64,000 nucleotides of DNA, from assembly GCF_003201955.1 (NCBI RefSeq), contig NZ_QJJM01000003.1, positions 1-64,000 of the forward strand, in the 5' to 3' direction. Origin of the DNA: Blastomonas natatoria (lineage in GTDB: Bacteria > Pseudomonadota > Alphaproteobacteria > Sphingomonadales > Sphingomonadaceae). The position numbers and the translations under genes are program-made. Shown here in pieces: positions 28,366-36,110 of the stretch. The notes beneath the pieces are model-generated. The model saw nothing but the letters and a program-made list of their open reading frames with translations, had not been told where the DNA came from and searched no databases. How positions within the stretch are numbered: position 1 is the first letter of the stretch; every line of letters begins with the position of its first letter.

Positions 28366-29451
28366 TTACGCGCTCAGCGCGATTTCGCGGCCGATCTGAT
28401 AGCGCTTCATCTTCTCGACAAAGGTCGTGCGCTGCAGCTTGACCAGACGGGCAGCCGCCGAGACAACGCCATTGGTCGATTCGAGCGCCTCGATCAGCAC
28501 CCGGCGTTCCTCGTTCTGCAGATGCTCGCGCAGGTCGATGGGCTTGCCGAAGGTCGGTGTTGCAGGCTGGATGATCGCGGTCTGGCCATTGAACGCCGGA
28601 GCCGAACCCATGGGCACGACATTGCCGGGCACCGCCAGGCCGATCGGAGCCGAAGCCTCGGGCCGGGTCGAGCGGATGGGGCGGAGCAGCATCGCCATCT
28701 GGTCGGTGCCGACCTCCATGCCCTGGAAGAATACCGCGGCGCGCTCGACCAGATTTTTGAGTTCGCGGACATTGCCGGGCCAGTCATGCGCCATCAGGAT
28801 GGCCATGGCTTCATCGGTGAACACCGGCGGATTGTCGGCGGCAAATCCGCGCGAGAGGAAATGCTGGACCAGCATCGGAATGTCCTCGATCCGCTCGGAC
28901 AGCGCAGGCAGTTCGATCGGCAGGACATTGAGGCGGTAGAACAAGTCGGCCCGGAACCGGCCTTCGCCGATCGCGCTTTCGAGGCACTGGTGGGTTGCCG
29001 CGATGAGGCGGACGTCGACGCGGACATCGTCGTTGCTGCCGATGCGGCGGACCTTCTGGTCCTCGAGCACGCGCAGCAGGCGTACCTGCATGTCGAGCGG
29101 CATCTCGCCGATTTCGTCGAGAAACAGCGTACCGTTGTTCGCGGTCTCGAAATGGCCCAGGCGGCGGGCGATGGCGCCGGTGAAGCTGCCCTTTTCATGA
29201 CCGAATAATTCGGATTCGATCAGCTCGCGCGGGATGGCGCCGCTGTTGACCGCGACGAACGGTGCGGCAGCCCGCTGCGAGGCGCGGTGGAGCGCCTGTG
29301 CAACCAGTTCCTTGCCGGTGCCCGATGGGCCGGTGATCAGGACGGAAGCATTGGTCTGTGCCGCGAAGCGCACCAGGCCGCGAATCTCGCGGATCGCAAC
29401 GCTGTTCCCCACGATCAGTTCGGCCATGGCCTGTCCGTCGATCTGTTCCAT
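28366..29451 (-). CDS. Sigma-54-dependent activator lacking a receiver domain
   Basis: 361 residues. The AAA+ domain has Walker A GPSGTGKE, Walker B GTLFLDEIGE and the loop GSFTGA, which departs from the usual GAFTGA that contacts sigma-54. It begins almost directly with the AAA+ domain, with no receiver or sensory domain. After a Pro-rich linker, the C-terminal helix-turn-helix (VSAAARLVKLQRTTFVEKM) resembles FleQ/FlbD-type flagellar regulators. It may be controlled by partner proteins or abundance. A palindrome lies 44-74 bp upstream. No flagellar gene is in this window. Confidence 0.85.
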   Translation of the reverse strand: MEQIDGQAMAELIVGNSVAIREIRGLVRFAAQTNASVLITGPSGTGKELVAQALHRASQRAAAPFVAVNSGAIPRELIESELFGHEKGSFTGAIARRLGHFETANNGTLFLDEIGEMPLDMQVRLLRVLEDQKVRRIGSNDDVRVDVRLIAATHQCLESAIGEGRFRADLFYRLNVLPIELPALSERIEDIPMLVQHFLSRGFAADNPPVFTDEAMAILMAHDWPGNVRELKNLVERAAVFFQGMEVGTDQMAMLLRPIRSTRPEASAPIGLAVPGNVVPMGSAPAFNGQTAIIQPATPTFGKPIDLREHLQNEERRVLIEALESTNGVVSAAARLVKLQRTTFVEKMKRYQIGREIALSA

Positions 29452-29494
29452 CTTGCTTGCCCCGTTTCGTTACCGGCTGTGCTTGCCGTCTCTG

Positions 29495-29525
29495 GTTAAC
29501 GATTTAGGGGTCAATCGTTAACGAT
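29495..29525. promoter_or_regulatory. GTTAACGAT inverted repeat upstream of the sigma-54 activator
   Basis: GTTAACGAT (29495-29503) and ATCGTTAAC (29514-29522) are perfect inverted arms; the second extends to a 12-base palindrome ATCGTTAACGAT. Each arm contains TTAAC, close to the alphaproteobacterial CtrA half-site TTAACCAT. Its place suits autoregulation or CtrA control of the regulator gene. The motif match is partial, so this is inference. Confidence 0.45.
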
Positions 29526-29613
29526 ACGTAAAGCCGTCAGGTGAGGTGACAGATTTCGCCATTTTTTTGACGGGCTGTGGATAAGTCGCGTCCCGATCTG
29601 GGGCGACGGCCGG

Positions 29614-30291
29614 TCAGCGCTTTTCGGCGGGCCTGGCCAGGTTGAAGCAATGTTCGAAGTCGATGTCGGAGCCCTCGTCATCGGCCCTGCGGGCAGCTTC
29701 TGCTGCAAGCGCCGCTTCGCGTGTCCGGATCAGCCTGGCATCGGCTTCGTTGCCACTGAGCCCCTCATCGCGCATTTCGTCGCGGGCACGCGATTCCAGC
29801 ACGCTGGCCAGGGTCTTGAGATCGCGCGCCGTGCTCGAATCACCCTCGCGATTGCGGACGTCCTCATAGGCCAGTTGCACATAGGCCGCGCATTGCAGCA
29901 TCGAGGGCGGCGGCGGGACGGGTACCGTGGCGTCCAGCTTCGCGAGGCACGGTTCCATCACGGCATCGACCACGCCGGCCGGATCGTTCGACCGGGCAGC
30001 GTCGGTCTGCAATTGCTGCACGATCCCGGTGAGGGCAGCGCCGATCGCCTCATCGCTCGATCCGGTTTCGGTAACGATTCGCTCGGCAGTCTTAACGAAA
30101 TAGGTCCGACCGCGGCTGACCATGGTCGGATAGGCCAGGGCCGAGGTCACGCCGCGCGCCTGTTCCGAAGCGATGATCGCGAACGCCGCCGCACAGGTAA
30201 GGTCGTCACGCTGGGCCGGAGTGAGGGCTGGCGGGGCGACAGGGGCAAAAGCGGCTTGCGCTGTGAGCAACAGGGCGGCGAGGCTGGTCAT
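29614..30291 (-). CDS. Exported hypothetical protein
   Basis: 225 residues. An N-terminal hydrophobic segment ending near AQAAFA looks like a signal peptide. Four cysteines are spread through the mature chain (LTCAAAF, EPCLAKL, LQCAAYV, EHCFNL), fitting two periplasmic disulfides. The remainder is helical and Ala/acid-rich. No domain recognised. It diverges from lnt across 127 bp. Base composition matches the neighbours, so there is no sign of transfer. Confidence 0.7.
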   Translation of the reverse strand: MTSLAALLLTAQAAFAPVAPPALTPAQRDDLTCAAAFAIIASEQARGVTSALAYPTMVSRGRTYFVKTAERIVTETGSSDEAIGAALTGIVQQLQTDAARSNDPAGVVDAVMEPCLAKLDATVPVPPPPSMLQCAAYVQLAYEDVRNREGDSSTARDLKTLASVLESRARDEMRDEGLSGNEADARLIRTREAALAAEAARRADDEGSDIDFEHCFNLARPAEKR

Positions 30292-30418
30292 CGGCCAAGC
30301 TTATGCTGGGCTCGATGCGGCCTGTCACCTCATTTTGGCTGAATCCACGCTGGTCTGTGACACGTCGATTGCAACGCCGATTGTCAGCGCGCGCTGGCGC
30401 GGGCATAGCGGCCCGCAG

Positions 30419-31954
30419 ATGATCCAGCGCTTTCCCAAATGGCTCGCCCTGCTGGCGGGCGGCCTTTCCGCCACCGGCTTTGCGCCGCTGAACCTGTGGC
30501 CGGTGACGCTGGCGTGCATGGCGCTGCTGATCCACCTGATTGCCACGGCACCGGGCCGCAAGGCGGCCTTTGCGCGCGGCTGGCTGTTCGGCCTGGGGCA
30601 GTTCACCGTCGGGCTCAACTGGATCGCGATTGCCTTTACCTATCAGGATGCCATGCCGCACTGGCTCGGCTGGGTCGCGGTGGTGGGGCTGTCCTGCTAT
30701 CTGGCAGTGTTTCCGGCGCTGGCGGCACTCTCGGCCCGATGGCTGACGCCCCCTGTGCGGGCGCGCGCAGACCTGCGCTTCATCCTGGGGCTTGCTGCGC
30801 TGTGGCTCGTTACCGAATGGATGCGCGCCTGGGTGTTTACCGGCTTTGCCTGGAACCCGCTGGCCATCGTTGCGCTCGATGCCGGATGGGCGGCGCGGAT
30901 CGTCGGCACCTATGGATTGAGCGCGCTGGTGATGCTGACGGCGGGCGCGCTGCTGCTGGCGGTCCAGCGCCAGGGCAAGCCCGCATTTGGTCTGGCTGCG
31001 GGCGTTGCAGCAGTGAGCCTCGGCGGCTGGGCTCTGGCTCCCGTCTCTGCCGGGTTGACCGACATGCCGATCACCGTGGTGCAGCCCAACAATGACCAGT
31101 CGGACAAGTATGACCCGGAAGAAGCAATGCGCAATTTCGCGCGGCTGGCCGCCCAAACTGCGGACCGCAAGGCTCCGCGCGGGCGCATCGTTTTCTGGCC
31201 CGAGGCCGCGACCGAGGATTTTGTCGAGGATGGCTATCCCCGTCGTTTCTACTATCCCGAAACGGCGGCTGGTGTTCGCGCACGGCTGACCCGGCCTTTG
31301 AACGATGGCGACCTGCTGGTGACAGGTGGGGCCAAGCTGGATTTTGACAGCCAGGGTCAGGCCATCGCTGCAGCCAATAGCGTATTCGTCTTTTCCAGCC
31401 GTGGTGAAATCCTGGGCAGCTATGACAAGAGTCACCTGGTACCGGGAGGCGAATACCTGCCTTATGAAGAGATCCTTGGCCCGCTGGGCCTGGCGCGGCT
31501 GGTCCCCGGCACGATCGGATTCACCCCGGGTCCCGGCCCCCAGACGCTCGATCTGGGGCGGGTCGGCCGGATGGGTCTGCAGATCTGCTACGAGATCGTG
31601 TTTTCGGGCGAGGTCGCCGATCGCGCCAACCGTCCCGATTTCCTTTTCAACCCCAGCAACGATGCCTGGTTCGGTCCCTGGGGGCCGCCGCAGCATCTCA
31701 CCCAGGCGCGCATGCGCGCGCTGGAAGAGGGGCTGCCGGTGATCCGCTCCACCCCCACCGGCATCTCGGCGGTGATCGATGCCGATGGCCGACTGCTCGA
31801 CAGCATTCCGCATCACGAGGCAGGCCATATCGACGCGCGCCTGCCGCGAGCCCATGCTGCGACACCTTTTGCGCGTTTCGGCAACCTGCTGTCGCTGGGC
31901 CTGGCAGGCCTGCTGATGCTGTTCGCGGTTGCACTGCGTGCATTCCGCCGTTAA
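30419..31954 (+). CDS. lnt: Apolipoprotein N-acyltransferase
   Basis: 511 residues. Lnt adds the third acyl chain to lipoproteins. The N-terminal third has about six hydrophobic helices; the nitrilase-like periplasmic domain carries the catalytic Glu (FWPEAATEDF), Lys (YDKSHLVPGGEYLP) and Cys (LQICYEIVFSGEV). A final helix follows. The chosen ATG at 30419 begins MIQRFPKWLALLAGG; the open frame extends further upstream but without family resemblance. Upstream of metK on the same strand. Confidence 0.95.
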   Translation: MIQRFPKWLALLAGGLSATGFAPLNLWPVTLACMALLIHLIATAPGRKAAFARGWLFGLGQFTVGLNWIAIAFTYQDAMPHWLGWVAVVGLSCYLAVFPALAALSARWLTPPVRARADLRFILGLAALWLVTEWMRAWVFTGFAWNPLAIVALDAGWAARIVGTYGLSALVMLTAGALLLAVQRQGKPAFGLAAGVAAVSLGGWALAPVSAGLTDMPITVVQPNNDQSDKYDPEEAMRNFARLAAQTADRKAPRGRIVFWPEAATEDFVEDGYPRRFYYPETAAGVRARLTRPLNDGDLLVTGGAKLDFDSQGQAIAAANSVFVFSSRGEILGSYDKSHLVPGGEYLPYEEILGPLGLARLVPGTIGFTPGPGPQTLDLGRVGRMGLQICYEIVFSGEVADRANRPDFLFNPSNDAWFGPWGPPQHLTQARMRALEEGLPVIRSTPTGISAVIDADGRLLDSIPHHEAGHIDARLPRAHAATPFARFGNLLSLGLAGLLMLFAVALRAFRR

Positions 31955-31961
31955 GGGCGGT

Positions 31962-31983
31962 CATATAAGGAAATCTTTATATG
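31962..31983. promoter_or_regulatory. 22-bp near-palindrome upstream of metK (possible SAM/SAH-responsive operator)
   Basis: CATATAAGG-AAAT-CTTTATATG: nine-base inverted arms with a single G/A departure, ending 43 bp before the metK ATG. In RNA the same sequence forms a stem with a tetraloop. It resembles palindromic operators I recall for ArsR-type SAM/SAH-responsive regulators (SahR/SamR) of methionine-cycle genes; that comparison is from memory. No known SAM riboswitch consensus is evident in the leader. Confidence 0.5.
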
Positions 31984-32026
31984 TGCCCTCCGGGTAGCTC
32001 GGCGGGCCTCAGCGAAAAGGCGATCC

Positions 32027-33244
32027 ATGCGCAAGAGCTTCCTCTTTACTTCCGAATCGGTCAGCGAAGGCCATCCCGACAAGGTCGCGGACCAGATTTC
32101 CGATTCGATCGTCGACCTGTTCCTTTCCAAGGACCCCTATGCGCGCGTCGCCTGCGAAACGCTGACCACCACCCAGCGCGTGGTGCTCGCCGGTGAAATC
32201 CGCTGCAAGGGTGTCTACGAGAACGGCGAATGGGCCCCCGGCGCGCTCGAGGAAATCGAGAAGACTGTCCGCGCGACCGTCAAGCGCATCGGCTACGAAC
32301 AGGACGGTTTCCACTGGGAGACCTTCAGCTTCGAGAACCATCTGCACGGCCAGTCGGCGGAAATCGCACAGGGCGTCGACGCCAAGGACAACAAGGACGA
32401 AGGCGCGGGCGACCAGGGCATCATGTTCGGCTATGCCTCGGACGAGACCGAAGACCTGATGCCCGCGACGCTGGACTATTCGCACAAGATTCTCGAGCGC
32501 ATGGCCGCCGACCGTCACGCCAAGGTCGTCGATTTCCTTGAGCCCGACGCCAAGAGCCAGGTGACGCTTGCCTATGAGGACGAAAAGCCGGTGCGCGCTA
32601 CCGCTCTGGTCGTCTCCACCCAGCATGCCCCCGGTTATTACTGGCACGAGGGCCAGGGCGATGCCGACAAGTATCAGAAGCTGTACGATTATGTCGTCGG
32701 CGTGATGCACGACGTTCTGCCCGAGGGCTTCATCACCGACGAAACCAAGATCTACGTCAACCCCACCGGCCGCTTCGAGATCGGCGGTCCCGATGGCGAC
32801 GCGGGCGTAACCGGCCGCAAGATCATCGTCGACACCTATGGCGGCGCTTCGCCGCATGGTGGCGGTGCGTTCTCGGGCAAGGACCCGACCAAGGTCGACC
32901 GTTCGGCCGCCTATATCAGCCGCTACATGGCGAAGAACATCGTCGCTGCAGGGCTTGCGCGTCGCTGCACGATCCAGCTGTCCTACGCCATTGGCATTGC
33001 CGAGCCTCTGTCGCTCTATGTCGACACGCATGGCACCGGTACGGTCGCCGACGACAAGATCGAGGCGGTGCTGCCGCAGCTCGTCCGCCTGACGCCGCGC
33101 GGAATCCGCGAGCATCTGGGCCTTAACAAGCCGATCTACCAGAAGTCGGCCGCCTATGGCCATTTCGGCCGCAAGCCCGAAGGCGATTTCTTCCCCTGGG
33201 AAAAGACCGATCTCGCCGACAAGCTGAAGGCTGCGCTCGCCTGA
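32027..33244 (+). CDS. metK: S-adenosylmethionine synthetase
   Basis: 405 residues. MetK makes SAM from methionine and ATP. The conserved signatures are [16 protein letters not shown] at the N-terminus, the hexapeptide region [12 protein letters not shown], and [16 protein letters not shown]. The ATG has AAAAGGCG upstream. The gene is followed by an excellent terminator, and preceded by a palindromic operator-like element. Intact and single. Confidence 0.98.
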   Translation: MRKSFLFTSESVSEGHPDKVADQISDSIVDLFLSKDPYARVACETLTTTQRVVLAGEIRCKGVYENGEWAPGALEEIEKTVRATVKRIGYEQDGFHWETFSFENHLHGQSAEIAQGVDAKDNKDEGAGDQGIMFGYASDETEDLMPATLDYSHKILERMAADRHAKVVDFLEPDAKSQVTLAYEDEKPVRATALVVSTQHAPGYYWHEGQGDADKYQKLYDYVVGVMHDVLPEGFITDETKIYVNPTGRFEIGGPDGDAGVTGRKIIVDTYGGASPHGGGAFSGKDPTKVDRSAAYISRYMAKNIVAAGLARRCTIQLSYAIGIAEPLSLYVDTHGTGTVADDKIEAVLPQLVRLTPRGIREHLGLNKPIYQKSAAYGHFGRKPEGDFFPWEKTDLADKLKAALA

Positions 33245-33267
33245 TCTGACGCAAGCGAACAAAAAAA

Positions 33268-33303
33268 GGGCCGGGTCATCAAGGTGATGACCCGGCCCTT
33301 TTT
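33268..33303. terminator. Bidirectional rho-independent terminator after metK
   Basis: GGGCCGGGTCATCA and TGATGACCCGGCCC pair perfectly (14 bp, 3-nt loop), followed by TTTTT and preceded by a run of seven A. It can therefore act in both directions, although the facing gene's end is 140 bp away, past a family C repeat. Confidence 0.92.
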
Positions 33304-33343
33304 GTTGGGACAATGGAGTGGCTGAGAAGCCGTCCGCATTTCG

Positions 33344-33432
33344 GTCATCCTGAACTTGTTTCAGGATCCATCATGCCCCTCAAGCCGAAGCCGCAAGAGG
33401 CGAAATGGACCCTGAAGCAAGTTCAGGGTGAC
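33344..33432. repeat. Palindromic element family C
   Basis: GTCATCCTGAACTTGTTTCA at one end and the inverted counterpart near GAAGCAAGTTCAGGGTGAC at the other. Non-coding, located between the metK terminator and the end of the convergent gene at 33442. Similar elements are common in sphingomonad genomes, from general recollection. Confidence 0.7.
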
Positions 33433-33441
33433 GAATGACGT

Positions 33442-34023
33442 TCACAGCTTGCCGAACTTCGCCTCGAACCCGGCAATGTCGCCGCGCGCCAGGAAGCCGG
33501 CCTGTTCGATCCAGCCATCGCGCTCGATGCGGCCCTTGAAGGTGCCGAGATAGGGGTCGATTTCGGCAACGTCCGCCGCAGTCCAGGCCGCGATCTGATC
33601 GTAGCGGGCCACGCCCAGCTCGCCGAGCAGCGTGTTCAGCTTGGGGCCGATGCCCTTGATCTTGCGCAGATCATCGGGCTCGCCGACGGCTGCGGCGATG
33701 CGCGGCTTGCCGCTGGCCTCGGCCTCGGCTGCCTGCGCCGCGATCTGGGCATCGACGTCGGCGGTGGAGAGGGCCGCGACCGTTGGATCGGGCGCGCCGC
33801 CGATGGTCGGGATGATGGCGGGTGGCGCTTCGACCGCTGCATGGCCATGATCGTGTCCCGCTCCGTGATGATCATCATGCCCATGCGCATCGTGCCCATG
33901 CGCATCGTGCCCATGATCGGCATGGCCATCGGCGCCACCGCTGCGCCCGACCAGTGCCCAGATGAGGATCATCGCGGCGATCACCAGAGCGGCGATCAGG
34001 AAGAATAGCTGCTGTCCGTCCAT
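33442..34023 (-). CDS. Membrane-anchored His-rich helix-hairpin-helix protein
   Basis: 193 residues. A single N-terminal helix (about residues 5-27) is followed by a striking His/Asp-rich block (residues 33-62, with repeated HGHDA), then an Ala-rich linker and a helix-hairpin-helix domain (LRKIKGIGPKLNTLLGELGV) near residues 117-160. Similar helix-hairpin-helix domains occur in membrane proteins annotated only as hypothetical. The His block could bind Zn, Ni or Cu. The DNA of the block holds a 15-bp tandem repeat (see 33884-33920). It is downstream of the metK terminator in convergent orientation. Confidence 0.75.
   Translation of the reverse strand: MDGQQLFFLIAALVIAAMILIWALVGRSGGADGHADHGHDAHGHDAHGHDDHHGAGHDHGHAAVEAPPAIIPTIGGAPDPTVAALSTADVDAQIAAQAAEAEASGKPRIAAAVGEPDDLRKIKGIGPKLNTLLGELGVARYDQIAAWTAADVAEIDPYLGTFKGRIERDGWIEQAGFLARGDIAGFEAKFGKL
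33884..33920. repeat. 15-bp tandem repeat within the His-rich block
   Basis: The unit CATGCGCATCGTGCC occurs twice in tandem with partial flanking copies, encoding repeats of His-Gly-His-Asp-Ala. Replication slippage here would change the number of His repeats without shifting frame. Confidence 0.6.
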
Positions 34024-34138
34024 GGAATGTCGAGGCCTTTCATCAACGCGGGACTTGCATGCGATGCGGCCCGCCTTGTGGTCGCCCTTAACCGCAGGAT
34101 CGATTCGTGACCAGACCCGCTTTGACAGGCAGCGGTCC

Positions 34139-34450
34139 CTACATCACGCGGTCGCGCAGATCGTCTATCTCTTCCTGGATGTCGCGCGCCTCGGCACATG
34201 CCTCGTCATTGCCATCATCGCATTTGCGCAGGGCCTTGTCGCGCTGGCGCTGCAGCTTGCCCAGCCGTTCCTCGGCCTTGCGCATGGCCCGGCCGCGGTT
34301 CTCGTCGGCCTCGGACTGGCTGGTGGTGGCAAGATCCACACCCTTGGCCACGATCTTGACGGGTGCGGTGACCACCGTGCCGACAGCGCTGGCGATACAG
34401 CCGGTCAGCGCCAGCGGCGCCAGCAGGACAAGCGGCAGAAATGGCTTCAT
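34139..34450 (-). CDS. Small lipoprotein with coiled-coil tail
   Basis: 103 residues. The signal peptide ends in a lipobox, LTGC (Cys at residue 18), so it is a lipid-anchored envelope protein. The C-terminal half is strongly charged and helical (EERLGKLQRQRDKALRKC) with two later cysteines. The ATG at 34450 is preceded by GGAGGG. It lies just upstream of galU on the same strand with 74 bp between. Function unknown. Confidence 0.75.
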   Translation of the reverse strand: MKPFLPLVLLAPLALTGCIASAVGTVVTAPVKIVAKGVDLATTSQSEADENRGRAMRKAEERLGKLQRQRDKALRKCDDGNDEACAEARDIQEEIDDLRDRVM

Positions 34451-34524
34451 CGATTCGACCCTCCGGCGCACGGATCCGCGCGGCCCTTGCCCTGCTATAG
34501 CCCGGCTGAGCCGAGGCTGAACCG

Positions 34525-35388
34525 TTATTTCAGCAGGTCGAGCGCAAAGGCGCGGATTTCCGCGCCCATGTCCTCGCGCTCCAGCGCGATCGCGAGCGTC
34601 GCCTGGACATATCCGGCCTTGGAGCCGCAGTCATAGCGCTTGCCGTCGAAGGTGACCGCGTGGAACGGCTGGGTGCCGATCATGCGCGCCATGGCGTCGG
34701 TAAGCTGGATTTCGCCCCCCGCGCCCTTTTCCTGGTTCTTCAGCGTCTGCATGACCTCGGGCTGCAGGATATAGCGGCCCGAGATGATGAGGTTGGATGG
34801 CGCGTCTTCCACCCTCGGCTTCTCGACCAGGCCGGTGACTTCGGTGACAGGCCCGTCGCGGCGGCCCGGCGCGATCACGCCATAGCTCGACACTGCCTCG
34901 CGCGGCACTTCGAGGACGCTGATCAGGTTGCCGCCCAGCCGGTTATAGGCCTCGACCATCTGCTTCATGCAGCCGGGCGAACCGACCATGAACTCGTCGG
35001 GCAGGAAGATCGCGAACGGCTCGTCCCCCACGATATCCCGCGCGCACCAGATCGCATGACCCAGGCCCAACGGTTCCTGCTGGCGCACATAGGCGCAATT
35101 GCCTGGGCCAAGACGCGTGGGCTCGAGCACTTCCAGCGACTTGCCGCGCTCGCTCATCGTCTTTTCCAGCTCGAACGCGATGTCGAAATGGTCCTCGATC
35201 GCGCTCTTGCCGCGGCCGGTGACGAAGATCATCTGCTCGATCCCGGCCTCGCGGGCCTCATCGACCGCATACTGGATCAGCGGGCGGTCGACGATCGGCA
35301 GCATTTCCTTGGGGATCGCCTTGGTGGCAGGCAGAAACCGGGTGCCAAGGCCGGCAACCGGAAACACAGCTTTGCGGATGGGCTTCAC
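34525..35388 (-). CDS. galU: UTP-glucose-1-phosphate uridylyltransferase
   Basis: 287 residues. Makes UDP-glucose for polysaccharide synthesis. The nucleotidyltransferase signature AVFPVAGLGTRFLPATKAIP is at the N-terminus; EMLPIVDRPLIQYAV follows, and the Lys in GLVEKPR contacts the sugar. Translation starts at a GTG (35388) with GAGGAC at good spacing. Length matches the bacterial family. Confidence 0.95.
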   Translation of the reverse strand: MKPIRKAVFPVAGLGTRFLPATKAIPKEMLPIVDRPLIQYAVDEAREAGIEQMIFVTGRGKSAIEDHFDIAFELEKTMSERGKSLEVLEPTRLGPGNCAYVRQQEPLGLGHAIWCARDIVGDEPFAIFLPDEFMVGSPGCMKQMVEAYNRLGGNLISVLEVPREAVSSYGVIAPGRRDGPVTEVTGLVEKPRVEDAPSNLIISGRYILQPEVMQTLKNQEKGAGGEIQLTDAMARMIGTQPFHAVTFDGKRYDCGSKAGYVQATLAIALEREDMGAEIRAFALDLLK

Positions 35389-35478
35389 GTTATGTCCTCT
35401 TTATCGGCCCCGACAGCCGACGCGAGACCTCGCAGCGTGCCGCCCGGCTGTCAAGCCGCCACCCGGCTGCTGCGGGCT

Positions 35479-36012
35479 TCAGGCCTTGACGCGCGCGGCA
35501 AAGCTCTTGCGCAGCTTCTGCAGCTTGGGCGGGATCACCGCCAGGCAATAGGGATTGCGCTGGCCTTCGCCCTGCCAATATTCCTGGTGATAGTCCTCGG
35601 CCGGATACCAGGTGGTCGGCTCCTCGATCGTGGTGACGATGGTCGAGGGCCAGTTGGCCTGGTTGCGGCTCATGGCAGCTTCAGCCTCGACCTGCTGCAC
35701 GGCATCGAGCGGGAAGATGGCCGAGCGATATTGGGTTCCCACGTCATTGCCCTGGCGGTTGAGCTGGGTGGGATCGTGCGTCGCAAAGAAGATGTCGAGC
35801 AGATCGGCATAGCTCAGCTGCTCGTCATCAAAGGTGACGCGGATCGCTTCGGCATGGCCCGTGGTGCCGCTGCATACCTGCTTGTAGGTCGGGTTTTCGG
35901 TCGTGCCGCCGATATAGCCGCTTTCGACCTTGCTCACGCCGATGACGTCGTTGAACACGGCCTCGGTACACCAGAAACAGCCTCCGGCGATGATGGCGGT
36001 CTGCTGGGTCAT
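35479..36012 (-). CDS. msrA: Peptide methionine sulfoxide reductase MsrA
   Basis: 177 residues. Reduces methionine-S-sulfoxide in proteins. The catalytic motif GCFWCTEAVF is at residues 11-20. The ATG at 36012 has AAGAAGGAC upstream; the longer frame to 36105 lacks support. It lies between galU and the RND permease on the same strand. Confidence 0.94.
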   Translation of the reverse strand: MTQQTAIIAGGCFWCTEAVFNDVIGVSKVESGYIGGTTENPTYKQVCSGTTGHAEAIRVTFDDEQLSYADLLDIFFATHDPTQLNRQGNDVGTQYRSAIFPLDAVQQVEAEAAMSRNQANWPSTIVTTIEEPTTWYPAEDYHQEYWQGEGQRNPYCLAVIPPKLQKLRKSFAARVKA

Positions 36013-36110
36013 GCTGATTGTCCTTCTTGCTGTTCCCCGGCCTGCCCGGTCCGGGCGGTCAGGGCTGTTCGCTTCCAGAAATAGAGCGCCCGTCGCCCAA
36101 TACAACTACC

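Noticed and set aside
31984-32026. SAM or SAM/SAH riboswitch in the metK leader
   Set aside because: The leader is short, and I found none of the conserved core sequences I know for these riboswitches; a protein operator explains the dyad better.
31981-32196. A 71-codon upstream frame overlapping metK, with AAGGA in the hairpin
   Set aside because: Most of it overlaps metK in another frame and the peptide looks like a composition shadow; the stem is better read as an operator.
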